DNA of 37,198 nucleotides from a virus: the IMG/VR virus record IMGVR_UViG_3300018067_000090, positions 1 to 37,198 of that record; one strand, 5' to 3'. The first letter of the stretch is position 1. Every line of letters starts with the position of its first letter. Made by a program: the position numbers and the translations under genes. The notes below the pieces were generated by a model. The model searched no databases and was not told the DNA's origin. It saw only the letters and a program-made list of their open reading frames with translations. Of this stretch, positions 17,540 through 26,637 are shown one piece after another.

Positions 17540-17944
17540 ATGAAGATAAACGGTAAAGAGCTACCGGACGGTGGTTTAAGTACCGCAAGAATTAGACCGG
17601 AAGACATCCCTGAAATGCGCGCTATCTATGATAAGCGTGATTTCGATTGGGTTGAACCAAGGCTCGATTTCGGTACTATTGTAGTCCGCCAAAACGGCGT
17701 TATGTTAGGTGCGGGTCACTTGCATCCTATTGTAGAATCGATTATGTTGCTCGACCCTGACATATCGGTTCTTAATAAGATAATGGCTACGGACCTAATG
17801 ATGAAGCAAGCCATTCTCGATTCAAAGGGCTTGGGTTTATCCGAGATTCACGCGTGGGTAAAGGAACCTGAATTCCTCAAGTATCTCAAAAAGAGATACG
17901 GTCACGAAGAACCAAGAGGAACATCCTTAGTCCTGAGGATTTGA
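17540..17944 (+). CDS. GNAT-like N-acetyltransferase fold protein
   Basis: The 134-residue protein resembles short phage GNAT-family proteins. It has a beta-alpha start (IRPEDIPEMRAIYDKRDFDW), a central strand pair with a GAGHLHP turn, a long helix, and a C-terminal GLSEIHAWV strand followed by LKYLKKRYG and TSLVLRI. The canonical acetyl-CoA pyrophosphate loop (Q/R-x-x-G-x-G/A) is not clear, so binding may be weak or divergent. Similar proteins lie in structural operons of podoviruses with unknown substrate. The ATG has a weak Shine-Dalgarno site. It is followed by the ejection-protein block. Confidence 0.5.
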   Translation: MKINGKELPDGGLSTARIRPEDIPEMRAIYDKRDFDWVEPRLDFGTIVVRQNGVMLGAGHLHPIVESIMLLDPDISVLNKIMATDLMMKQAILDSKGLGLSEIHAWVKEPEFLKYLKKRYGHEEPRGTSLVLRI

Positions 17945-17947
17945 GCT

Positions 17948-19792
17948 ATGGCAAAAGGCGATAAGGAATCATCAAAGGAAGCAATTGGTACGGAGGCTGG
18001 ACGTTCTAATGAACAGTACAGTCAACTTACCATTGAGATGGACCAGAAGCGTAGAGAAAAGGATGAACAGTCCAAGCGAGATAGAGCTGCGCTTAGTGGT
18101 ACGCTCGAAGGAATGTCTGGAACTTCAGGTGGATTAGATCCAACTGTCGTTAACAATATTCGTGGGCTTTATGGCAGCGTTCAGGGCGGGAGTGCAAATG
18201 ATCCGAATGCTGGTGGTTCAAGTGGTGGGGGTGGTGGCGGTGGTGGTGAATCTGGCGGTACGCAAACACCTGCTGCGCCAGTAGAAGATAAGTGGAAAGC
18301 GCCGAGCGATATCTTTTCCGAGGCTGGTAAAACTGGCCTTGTAGATATGGAAAAGATGCGTGCTCAGATTGGTGGCCTTGAGGAAATGGCCAAGTCTGGT
18401 GCGATTGACCCGGCGAACAAAGCTTCTATTGATGGAATCATTCAGAAGCTGAAGGATTTCCAGTTTGATCCAGAAGCTCAGCGAGCTATTCAGGGACAGA
18501 TTAATCAGCTTACCGAGATGGGTCGGACAGGTGGATATGATCCTGGCCGATTAGCACAGATTAATGCTGATATTGACTCGTTAAGAACATGGAGTCAAAC
18601 GGGTGGTGTAGATCCTGAACGCGCAGCAGCATTACGTAGGTCGCATGACTTTATGATGGGCGGTGGAATATCCGCTGAAGATTTAGAGAAGTGGCGTGGT
18701 ACAGGCTATTCTGAATTCGCTAAAACAGGTGGTTGGAGCGATAGCGATAGGGCAGACTTTAGGGATAGGGCTACTTCAGGAATCCCCGCTGCGTATCAGC
18801 AGCAAATGGCTGAAGCAACACGTCGCGCTAACATTCAAGGTGGCGGTGGTGCAGGATTCTTAGCTGCGGCTGGTCAGGCAAATCGTAGAGGCATGCAGGA
18901 TTTAGCAACTGCACGTCGCGATGCTGAAGTTGATTTAGGTTCGCAAGTTCGTACAGGTAGACAGTGGGGAATCAAGGGCGTAGCGGATACTGAAGGTGCA
19001 ATTCAGACTCAGCTAGGATTGAATCGTAAAGCTGGTACGGATGCTGGTGGAATATTTGAGCTTGGTATTGGTCAGAACCGTATCACTGGCTTAGCTGAAA
19101 CTGCAAAGGCGCAGGCTGCACTCGAAAAGGATATTTCAGGCAATCGAATTACTGCTACGGAGCTTGCTGGTCGATTAAACGTCGACATGCAGAATTCGAT
19201 TAACGATGCGTTCATTCGATCGAAGCAAGGTGCGGGTACATTAGAAACCAATCTTGCTGATGCAATTGGACGTAATAGAGTAGCGGCTCAGAGTGCTGCG
19301 GCCCAAGCTGAGAATGCCGCACAGAGATTAGAACAAGAAGGTAAGATTGCTGGTGCGAAAGGTTTAACTGAGATTGCTGCACAGAAAGCTTTAGAGGCTG
19401 CGAGAGCTGCTTCAAATGCTACGGCTGCACGCGCGAATGATGATGCGAATGCTCGATGGTATGCAAATTTCGTTTCTTCAAACGAACGTTGGATTGGTGA
19501 ACAGCAGCAGCAGGGCCAGCAGTTTGCAACCAATCAGCAGCGACAGCTACTCGGAATGGATGAAACGTTGGATCGTGATAGATTCGGTATGGACCTCGCG
19601 AATTCTTGGTCGCGTAACAATCAGGGTAATCTGGCATTGGAACAGGGTACGAATGATGGGGGGACCAATTGGGCTAATTGGGCGGCTCTTGGCTTAAGCG
19701 GCGCTGGTGAATACCGTAGGTATACTGACGCTGATAATAAGGAAGACGAGAAGAGTCGTTCCGAATACTATGACCCCAAGCACCCTGATTAA
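17948..19792 (+). CDS. Internal virion / ejection protein candidate, 614 aa
   Basis: The gene is the first of three large genes in the place where podoviruses keep ejection proteins. The product has a charged helical N-terminus and a Gly/Ser linker at about 88-105. Two or three imperfect helical repeats of about 30-35 residues follow (about 125-235; units share a G-x-x-D-P turn and an I-x-x-L core). A long Ala/Gln-rich helical region extends to about 580, and the end is acidic. Ala/Gln-rich helices and Gly-rich linkers are common in proteins that cross the cell envelope after ejection. No enzymatic motif is seen. GAGGA lies before the ATG. Confidence 0.6.
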   Translation: MAKGDKESSKEAIGTEAGRSNEQYSQLTIEMDQKRREKDEQSKRDRAALSGTLEGMSGTSGGLDPTVVNNIRGLYGSVQGGSANDPNAGGSSGGGGGGGGESGGTQTPAAPVEDKWKAPSDIFSEAGKTGLVDMEKMRAQIGGLEEMAKSGAIDPANKASIDGIIQKLKDFQFDPEAQRAIQGQINQLTEMGRTGGYDPGRLAQINADIDSLRTWSQTGGVDPERAAALRRSHDFMMGGGISAEDLEKWRGTGYSEFAKTGGWSDSDRADFRDRATSGIPAAYQQQMAEATRRANIQGGGGAGFLAAAGQANRRGMQDLATARRDAEVDLGSQVRTGRQWGIKGVADTEGAIQTQLGLNRKAGTDAGGIFELGIGQNRITGLAETAKAQAALEKDISGNRITATELAGRLNVDMQNSINDAFIRSKQGAGTLETNLADAIGRNRVAAQSAAAQAENAAQRLEQEGKIAGAKGLTEIAAQKALEAARAASNATAARANDDANARWYANFVSSNERWIGEQQQQGQQFATNQQRQLLGMDETLDRDRFGMDLANSWSRNNQGNLALEQGTNDGGTNWANWAALGLSGAGEYRRYTDADNKEDEKSRSEYYDPKHPD

Positions 19793-19803
19793 GGAGTTAG
19801 CCA

Positions 19804-20994
19804 ATGGCATGGGATGATTACGATGATTATGATTTAGGCCAGGATATTTGGGGTTCTGCGAATCGAAACGCGAGTCCGAATTGGAACTTTACGGGCACCG
19901 ATGCGTGGAGTCCACGTACTCCTGTTCCTGAGCCACAACAACAGCGACCTGATTGGCTTGGCTCATTAGGTAACTTTGGCTTAGGTCGAGGCATGCAAAG
20001 TGCTACGCCTGAAGCTATTGCACCACAGCGTAGACAATTAGCTCCACCTCAGTATGATTACGGGCCAATGACTCGTTATCAGGAATACTTAAAGAGTGAG
20101 CCTGAAAGAGCAGACTATCAGCCGCGTGGGATTGATAGGTTAATAAACGCTGCTGCCGCTGGTGTGCGTGGTTTCCAAACTGGCGATGTTGGTGCAGGTT
20201 TGAAACTTGGCAATGAGTTACGTGAGCAGCCCTATAATGAAGCATTCAAGCGTTGGCAGAGTAAAGGTGGACGCTATCAGGCTGACGCTACGATGGCTGA
20301 AACTCGTAACAAGAATCAGGAAGCTGCCTATCAGCGTGATGTAACGAATGCTCGGGAAGATAGGCGAACTGCTATCGATGAACAGCGTTTGCAGATGCAG
20401 CTGAGTGAAGCTAGGGATAGAGGATTCCAGTTCCGGCCAGGCGATGATGGCAAGATGGTTGCGTATCGCATTAAGGATGGCAAGCCTGAAGTTATACCAA
20501 CTGCTATCACTAATGACGAATACACCTTGCTAGAGAAGACGCGGATGCGTGAAGAAGATAGACAGGACGCATTGACTCGTCACTCTACACCAAGCGGTTC
20601 ATCGTTACTTGCGGCACGTACGGCTACTGCTAATACGGCTGCGAATATTAAGTCTCGCGAAGGTGCGTATTCGTATTCGCATGGTAGCGGGAATGATGTG
20701 ATTGACCCACGTTTGCCAGGCGATACGAATACTCCTGCGAAGTTGTTACAGGCGTATGGTGAATTTAACGACCCGAATATGATATCTGTATCGGGTGGAC
20801 GTGCGCAGCTTACTCCAGGATTTAGGAAAATGTTGGATGATAAGACTGTTGGGCCTGATGGGAAGACGAAGGCAGAGAAATTCTTCCAGGAAAAGGCTGC
20901 ACGAACAGGTGTTCCATACGATAGACTCTTAGACCGTTGGCGTGAGTTTAAGACACGTGTTAATCCGATGCTCTTGCCAGAGGAAGAAGATTAG
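19804..20994 (+). CDS. Internal virion / ejection protein candidate, 396 aa
   Basis: The second of the three ejection candidates. Its N-terminus is acidic, aromatic and Pro-rich (DDYDDYDLGQDIWGSANRNA). A long charged helix follows (about 140-215; Arg, Glu and Gln-rich), and the C-terminal part is soluble (VSGGRAQLTPGFRKMLDDK). AAGGAG lies 7 nt before the ATG, and the gene packs closely against both neighbours. No signal peptide, membrane segment or catalytic motif is visible. I do not recognise the family; the role is inferred from order and composition. Confidence 0.55.
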   Translation: MAWDDYDDYDLGQDIWGSANRNASPNWNFTGTDAWSPRTPVPEPQQQRPDWLGSLGNFGLGRGMQSATPEAIAPQRRQLAPPQYDYGPMTRYQEYLKSEPERADYQPRGIDRLINAAAAGVRGFQTGDVGAGLKLGNELREQPYNEAFKRWQSKGGRYQADATMAETRNKNQEAAYQRDVTNAREDRRTAIDEQRLQMQLSEARDRGFQFRPGDDGKMVAYRIKDGKPEVIPTAITNDEYTLLEKTRMREEDRQDALTRHSTPSGSSLLAARTATANTAANIKSREGAYSYSHGSGNDVIDPRLPGDTNTPAKLLQAYGEFNDPNMISVSGGRAQLTPGFRKMLDDKTVGPDGKTKAEKFFQEKAARTGVPYDRLLDRWREFKTRVNPMLLPEEED

Positions 20995-21003
20995 GAGTAA
21001 TCG

Positions 21004-24000
21004 ATGCCTAAAGATTCAATGTGGGATTTGTTTGGGTTTAGTAACAATCCCGAAGACACGTATAGTCAGCAGGCATCGGATGTCTATGATGACATTACTT
21101 CGGGCTTGCGCAGAGGTAAGAAAGCGACTGAAGGTATCCTTGACCGTGGGAAGAATTGGTTCGATACCAATTTAGATTACCCATTACTTCCTGAGTACAA
21201 GGATACCTACCTTAAAGGGCAGGAAGACGAGGCTTGGAAAGTTGGGCCGTTATTTGGCATTCCAGTCTCAGCGGTGAATCGTGGCGGATATGCATTGGGG
21301 AATATGTTCTTTGGCTCTCCAATCAATGCCGCCACGACTCTCGCTGGTGGAGCTACAATTCCATTAGCTAGGGCTGCATTCAAGGGGCCAGAGCTTGCGT
21401 TAAAGTATGGGCCAAAGGTCGCTGAAGCCTTACCTAAAGTCTATCAGGGAATGAAGAACGTATCGCGTGGCTTGGAAGGTGTACAAGCTACGCGTATGGG
21501 TGCTGAGACTTTAGAAGACTTAAAGCAGGGTCGATATGGTAAAGCTTTATTCGATGCCGGGTTGACGGCATTAGGCGCATTCGGTGCATCGAACAAGCCA
21601 TATAAGTACGTTGAAGATTTCAAGCGTGCTGATGTTGAACGGCAAATTGGTGAGGCTGCGGATAAGGAATTGTTAGCAAAGGGCATCGACCCGAATGCGC
21701 AATTGCCTGTGACTCAGCGGCCACAGAATATGCCAGCGCCAACAAGAGCAGTTGACGCAACAGGTATTGAACCAACAGCGCGAGAAGTTAAGCCACCGAG
21801 AGGTGCGAATGCAAACGACCCATTCTGGAGTCCATTCATTGAATCGAATGCGAAGTTTGCACCGAATACGGGTGGCGATGTTGAGTTAATGATTCAGGCT
21901 CGTGGCGGTAAGAAAGGTGTTGATACCGAATCGTTAACAAGATTGCAGGGCGCGGTCGATAGAGTAAGAGAAACATTAGGTACGTTACCTGAGGATGCAC
22001 GGAATACTGCCAAGGCAAAAGCTTCAGCATATGCAATGCAGTTAGATGAGCGTGATTTGAGCTTAGCTCAATCATTAGGAATTATTGACCCTGATGTTGG
22101 TACGGCTGCGCGTGAAATTCGTAAGGGCTTACCTCCGTTACTTACAACAGGCAATACGCCTAATGTTGCAACTACGCCCGGTGCATTAGCAAGCCGGCCA
22201 GTTGATAGGGGAATTGGTAAGTCAATTGCTGAGGAAGCATTACTTCCAGAAGCGCCGATTACAGGTGGAGATAAATCAACCTTAGCTAATATCGATACGC
22301 CTAGGTTAGCAGCAACTGAACGTGGTACTGAAGTCACTCGATTCAAGGGTATTGTTGATAGCATCGAGAATGAAACGAAAGCTATCAAAGACCCGGTTGA
22401 ACGTAACGCTGCGAAGCTTAAATTGTATGGGGATAGGTTCGCATACGATAACACAACGGGAACAGATGAACTGCGCGATGCATTCAAGCTCGGTGTTATT
22501 GATGAGGATGAGTATAATCGAGTTAGCGATGCATTGAGCGTTCTTCACGACCAAGAACGTAGGGCTGCGAGAACTACAGGCGCTAATGTAGCAACTGAAG
22601 CTATCGAAACGCCTAGCGGTGCGCCAAATGTAGAAGCTCCATTAACGGGCGTTCGTGAACTCTCGCGTAAGATTGAAGCTGGCGAACCGCTCGCTCCAGA
22701 GGAATTAGCTCAGGCTCGACAGCTTGGATTGAATCCGCCTGAGTTGCCTAATGAAGCGCCAAGAGTGGATTCACTTCCGCATAGGGTTGAAAGAGAAGGG
22801 CACCCCGATGCGATAGCATTACAAGAGAGAGTATTACAGCAGCAGCGTGAAGCTGGACGCTCATTTGGCGATGAGCCTGTTACGGCAATTGAAAAGAAAC
22901 AGAGCGCGATTCTTAAGCAACTTGCTGGAGACGTAACGCCCGAAGAAAGATTAAGATTAAAGGAAGAATACCGAGCGCTTACTGAGCAGGGCAAAGCTGA
23001 ATACGCTGCACGTCAAGTTGCGCCAACAAATCGGCCAGTTGTTCAAGGTGTAGACCCTAATGCTTTGCCACCGGGAGTAGCTTCAGTAGGTAATCAAGTA
23101 CCGGGGAATAGGCCAGTTGATTTGCCAACGGGTTCGGCAGGTGGGGCAGGTATTCCACCGCCAGGTAATCGACCTGTGATGCCAAGTGGAGATTTACCTC
23201 CAGGCCCAAATCAATTTGACGAGAATGCGCATAAGGCATGGATGGAGCAGATTCTCGGTGACATGAGTAAGCAAACTAACATGTCTCCTGAATTCGCTAT
23301 CAATAGGGCGAATCGACAGCTTGGGCCTGATACTGTGCGCTCATTACGCAAAACGTTCATGGACCCGAATACGCCACAAGAAATGCGGCGTGCGATTGTC
23401 GATAGATTGCGGCAAGAGGCAGGGCTTGTCGAACAGCCGAAAGGTCCGATTCGAAATTCAATTCGCTCGCTCACGATGGCATCGGGTGAGGAACTGAAAC
23501 GAATTGGTCCGAAGTCTGAGGAAATTATTCAGATGGTACGGCGTGCGCGCACGGACGGTGCACGAAACTTCAATCGTTTCATCAACCCTGTTATCGACGA
23601 TCTTAACAGGCTCAAGAAAGAGCCGAAGATATTCGAGCAGGTTGTTGATTACGTTGAAGGGAACTTAAAGAATCCGAGCGATGAAGTTCGCGAGGTCGGC
23701 GACAAAATCACTGCTATCAATAACATGATTGGCGATGAGATGGTCGCTGCTGGATTGATTAAGAAAAAACGAGCGGATTATTGGACGCATCGTTACGAAG
23801 GTATTCCCGATGGTAAGCTCAAGGAGAATCTTGAGAAGATGGGATTATCGGGCGACCGAATCGATGCGATGCTGAAGAAGATTCGTGAGTCGCGTGAACG
23901 AAAGACGAGTGCGGAGTTTCAGCGTAACGATTTGAACGTGCCTGGGTATCGAAAGGATATCGACGTATTCGTTGACCACGTACGTAACTCGTCGCGGCGT

Positions 24001-25365
24001 TTAGCAGAAGTAGAACATTGGGGTAAGGGCGATGTGATTGATGCGGACTCGCCAATCTCTCGCGCTATCAAAGCCTCAGAAGACCCAATTCGTGCGCGTA
24101 ACCTGACTGAACGTATCATTCGCGGAGGGCGTGAAGGTGAACCGTGGGAACAGAAACTTGTTCAAAGACATAGAACATTAGCCACGGCTACGCAGTTAGG
24201 ACTCGCAGGTATTTCAAATATGAGCGGTGTATTACCTGCGACCGTTAAGATGCGAATGAGCGATGTGGGTAAGGGTTTACGTAAAGCATTCAATCGCGAT
24301 GACCCTGATTTCAAGTTCATGAACAACGTCAATACGTTTCGTGAGTTTAGCGGTGGGTTTGCTGAGTCACTTGGAGATAACAATCTTATCTACAAGGTCT
24401 TCGGTATTGAGCAGGGTCAGAACTATTTGAATCGTATGTCTGGCGCTGCTGCTCATTCGTATGCTAAAATGCTTTTTAGCGAATTAAAAAAGAATCCGAA
24501 CAACAAAGGCGTTAGAAGAGAACTCGCTGACTTGACGAATACGAATCCTGATGAGTTGCTTAAGCAGCCAAGTTTAAGTCAAGGCCAGATTGAACGGTCG
24601 ATGATTAACATGACCGATATGATCCAGAGTTCGATGGCAGGTGAACAGCTACCGCATGGATGGAATCGTAACGATATCTTACGAATTCCACAGGTGTTTC
24701 AGCGTACCGCTTTTCAAATCACAAAGGCGATGAAGGACGCGATTAAGGAAAAACCAACGAGAGCATTGAAGATTGCTGCGGTTGGATTGCCTTTAGGTGA
24801 GTTGATTGGCGATGCAAAGGAAGTAGTGAAGACAGGCGCTCAGGTAGGGTTTAGAGAAGCGCAAGAGTTAACAGGCTACGCACAAGAGAACGATAAGAAT
24901 TTCTTTGAAGAGTTTGGTGAAGAATATCCAAAGAACATTGGCCTAGGTGACAAGGTTAGTCCAACGGATAGATTCGCATTCACTCGCAAATGGCTCGGTG
25001 CTATCGACCCTGACTTTGCAAAGAATGAAGGAATCGTTCGTGGGATTGGAAACCTTGAACAAGTGTTCGCATTTGGTATGCCATCTGACCAAATGACAAA
25101 CCTTGCTGAACATTGGGATAGTCCAGACGAATGGAAAGCTGCTGTGAGTACTGGCTTGGGTACGAATTACGCAACGAGTTCTGCTGCGGATATTCTCACG
25201 CAAGCATGGAAAGGTGCTCACGGTAACTTTAGAGATGTCGGTCGATGGGGCTTACAGCAAGTTCCTGTAGTTGGCCGCGGTATGGCTAGGGAAGTTGAAA
25301 CGACTGCGCAACAGAAACGTCGCGACAAAAAGGGAAAGCGAAGCGTTCCAGATTTTCCTGAGTAA
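21004..25365 (+). CDS. Giant internal virion / ejection protein candidate, 1453 aa
   Basis: By size and last place in the late operon, this is the likely counterpart of large podovirus ejection proteins such as T7 gp16 (1318 aa). No lytic-transglycosylase motif is seen, unlike T7 gp16. Residues about 80-200 have hydrophobic Ala/Gly stretches (GGYALGNMFFGSPINAATTL) that could insert into membrane. Residues about 220-780 are low-complexity and helical, with three NRPV-type Pro-rich repeats at about 676-725. Residues about 800-1400 look globular and helical, like domains of large phage and mobile-element proteins. AGGAG precedes the ATG. The stop is just before the bidirectional terminator. Confidence 0.65.
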   Translation: MPKDSMWDLFGFSNNPEDTYSQQASDVYDDITSGLRRGKKATEGILDRGKNWFDTNLDYPLLPEYKDTYLKGQEDEAWKVGPLFGIPVSAVNRGGYALGNMFFGSPINAATTLAGGATIPLARAAFKGPELALKYGPKVAEALPKVYQGMKNVSRGLEGVQATRMGAETLEDLKQGRYGKALFDAGLTALGAFGASNKPYKYVEDFKRADVERQIGEAADKELLAKGIDPNAQLPVTQRPQNMPAPTRAVDATGIEPTAREVKPPRGANANDPFWSPFIESNAKFAPNTGGDVELMIQARGGKKGVDTESLTRLQGAVDRVRETLGTLPEDARNTAKAKASAYAMQLDERDLSLAQSLGIIDPDVGTAAREIRKGLPPLLTTGNTPNVATTPGALASRPVDRGIGKSIAEEALLPEAPITGGDKSTLANIDTPRLAATERGTEVTRFKGIVDSIENETKAIKDPVERNAAKLKLYGDRFAYDNTTGTDELRDAFKLGVIDEDEYNRVSDALSVLHDQERRAARTTGANVATEAIETPSGAPNVEAPLTGVRELSRKIEAGEPLAPEELAQARQLGLNPPELPNEAPRVDSLPHRVEREGHPDAIALQERVLQQQREAGRSFGDEPVTAIEKKQSAILKQLAGDVTPEERLRLKEEYRALTEQGKAEYAARQVAPTNRPVVQGVDPNALPPGVASVGNQVPGNRPVDLPTGSAGGAGIPPPGNRPVMPSGDLPPGPNQFDENAHKAWMEQILGDMSKQTNMSPEFAINRANRQLGPDTVRSLRKTFMDPNTPQEMRRAIVDRLRQEAGLVEQPKGPIRNSIRSLTMASGEELKRIGPKSEEIIQMVRRARTDGARNFNRFINPVIDDLNRLKKEPKIFEQVVDYVEGNLKNPSDEVREVGDKITAINNMIGDEMVAAGLIKKKRADYWTHRYEGIPDGKLKENLEKMGLSGDRIDAMLKKIRESRERKTSAEFQRNDLNVPGYRKDIDVFVDHVRNSSRRLAEVEHWGKGDVIDADSPISRAIKASEDPIRARNLTERIIRGGREGEPWEQKLVQRHRTLATATQLGLAGISNMSGVLPATVKMRMSDVGKGLRKAFNRDDPDFKFMNNVNTFREFSGGFAESLGDNNLIYKVFGIEQGQNYLNRMSGAAAHSYAKMLFSELKKNPNNKGVRRELADLTNTNPDELLKQPSLSQGQIERSMINMTDMIQSSMAGEQLPHGWNRNDILRIPQVFQRTAFQITKAMKDAIKEKPTRALKIAAVGLPLGELIGDAKEVVKTGAQVGFREAQELTGYAQENDKNFFEEFGEEYPKNIGLGDKVSPTDRFAFTRKWLGAIDPDFAKNEGIVRGIGNLEQVFAFGMPSDQMTNLAEHWDSPDEWKAAVSTGLGTNYATSSAADILTQAWKGAHGNFRDVGRWGLQQVPVVGRGMAREVETTAQQKRRDKKGKRSVPDFPE

Positions 25366-25366
25366 C

Positions 25367-25414
25367 AAAACTAAAGGGTGCTTAGCTAATCAAAGCTAGG
25401 CACCCTTTAGTTTT
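25367..25414. terminator. Bidirectional terminator between convergent operons
   Basis: A 21-bp stem (25367-25387 with 25394-25414, one G-U pair) encloses a 6-nt loop AATCAA. It is flanked by A-run and T-run ends, so it works as an intrinsic terminator on both strands. It begins 2 nt after the last plus-strand gene and ends 14 nt from the last minus-strand stop, and would separate late from early transcription. Confidence 0.95.
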
Positions 25415-25428
25415 TTCATTAGAAACAT

Positions 25429-26637
25429 TTAGTTGTATTTGAGTATTCGAGTTTCGGTTGCTGTGTGCTTACGGTACTCTGCAATCACGTGGTCTTGTAG
25501 CGTGTAGTACGTCTCTCTTGAGTCAATCTCTTCCCGTACCACATTCGCTTCCTTCAGAGTATCCATAACACGCGTCAACTCAAACGCATCGAGATGTCTC
25601 CATAGTTTCCTGAGAATCGCTACTCTTGTTAAGGAGTAGCTTTCCGACTTAACTAACGCCTCAAGCACGATGGACGTTTGCTTGGCGATGGGCGTTGTCG
25701 TATTACCTGGGGAGTTATTCGTTACTGTCTGCGCGTTTGTCATGCACGACCCGCAAACAGAAATTGCTTCTTGAATATCCTCAGGTGTTAGTAACAAATC
25801 AATTCCCCTTGCCATCGATATAAGCATGGCAACCTTGAGCACGGTATCAGGGAATCGCATAGCCGTACCCGTTGTATCATCTTCGTTTGGTTCGTATTCT
25901 TCATACCATGATTCGTAAAAATCAGCGGCGTCTGGCGTATATTGAAACTCTCCTTTTAAACTAGCTACTGTCTTGAGATGTTCAGATAATGCTTCGTAGT
26001 CTATGGTATTGCCGGTGCGATGTACGAGCGCGTTCTTTTTATTTCGCTTGCTCTCTGATACCATGAGTGTGCGAGCGATAAACCCACCCATAATATCACG
26101 TTGCCCAATGACAGCGTGTAAATGAGTTTCGTTGGATGCACCAAGCATACTGAGGTACACATTGCGGAGAATAGACTTGCCAGATTTAAGAAGATTTGTA
26201 TGCGTGTCTTTGTACTGTGAGTCATATAAGTCCGTTAATATGGTCAAAGCCTGCTGGTCTTCTAGAATTGATTGTGAAAATTCACCTGAAACAATGAACG
26301 CGGTCGCATCTTTACTAGCGGTCCCGTCCTTATTCATTGTTTGGTGACCTAAATTCTCAATGATTGCTTGGATTGACGAGCGTCCAGCAATCACCTTGGT
26401 AACGTTCAAGTCTGTCACCAACTTCTCTGCTACCTTAATGGGCAAACCTTTCTTGATGCCCGATGGCCCGATGAGCATGATGTATACGTTAGGATACAGC
26501 TTGTATGCACCTGCCCTATCGAGCCATACGTTGCGCTTGACTATAGCCGACAAAACTCCTAAGCCCGCGAAATAGAAATATCTTCGTGGAGATTCAAGGT
26601 CTTGCGTTTGCGACATGAGCAAGTCCAACCAACTCAT
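25429..26637 (-). CDS. DUF3987-like replication ATPase (primase/helicase-associated)
   Basis: The 402-residue protein resembles DUF3987-type P-loop ATPases found with phage replication genes and probably acts as a helicase or loader. The P-loop region is GPSGIKKG (57-64), where the usual GK[ST] ending is KKG, so the Thr/Ser that binds magnesium is missing or shifted. Residues about 100-220 hold further ATPase strands (FIVSGEFSQSI, LSMLGASNETH), and residues about 320-390 look like a winged-helix domain (LTRVAILRKLW, FELTRVMDTLKEANVV). The ATG overlaps the polymerase stop as ATGA, so the two are coupled and probably work together. The exact activity is not proven. Confidence 0.6.
   Translation of the reverse strand: MSWLDLLMSQTQDLESPRRYFYFAGLGVLSAIVKRNVWLDRAGAYKLYPNVYIMLIGPSGIKKGLPIKVAEKLVTDLNVTKVIAGRSSIQAIIENLGHQTMNKDGTASKDATAFIVSGEFSQSILEDQQALTILTDLYDSQYKDTHTNLLKSGKSILRNVYLSMLGASNETHLHAVIGQRDIMGGFIARTLMVSESKRNKKNALVHRTGNTIDYEALSEHLKTVASLKGEFQYTPDAADFYESWYEEYEPNEDDTTGTAMRFPDTVLKVAMLISMARGIDLLLTPEDIQEAISVCGSCMTNAQTVTNNSPGNTTTPIAKQTSIVLEALVKSESYSLTRVAILRKLWRHLDAFELTRVMDTLKEANVVREEIDSRETYYTLQDHVIAEYRKHTATETRILKYN

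Noticed and set aside
22068-22487. 139-aa minus-strand ORF inside the giant ejection gene
   Set aside because: It is a frame shadow without ribosome site or family likeness.
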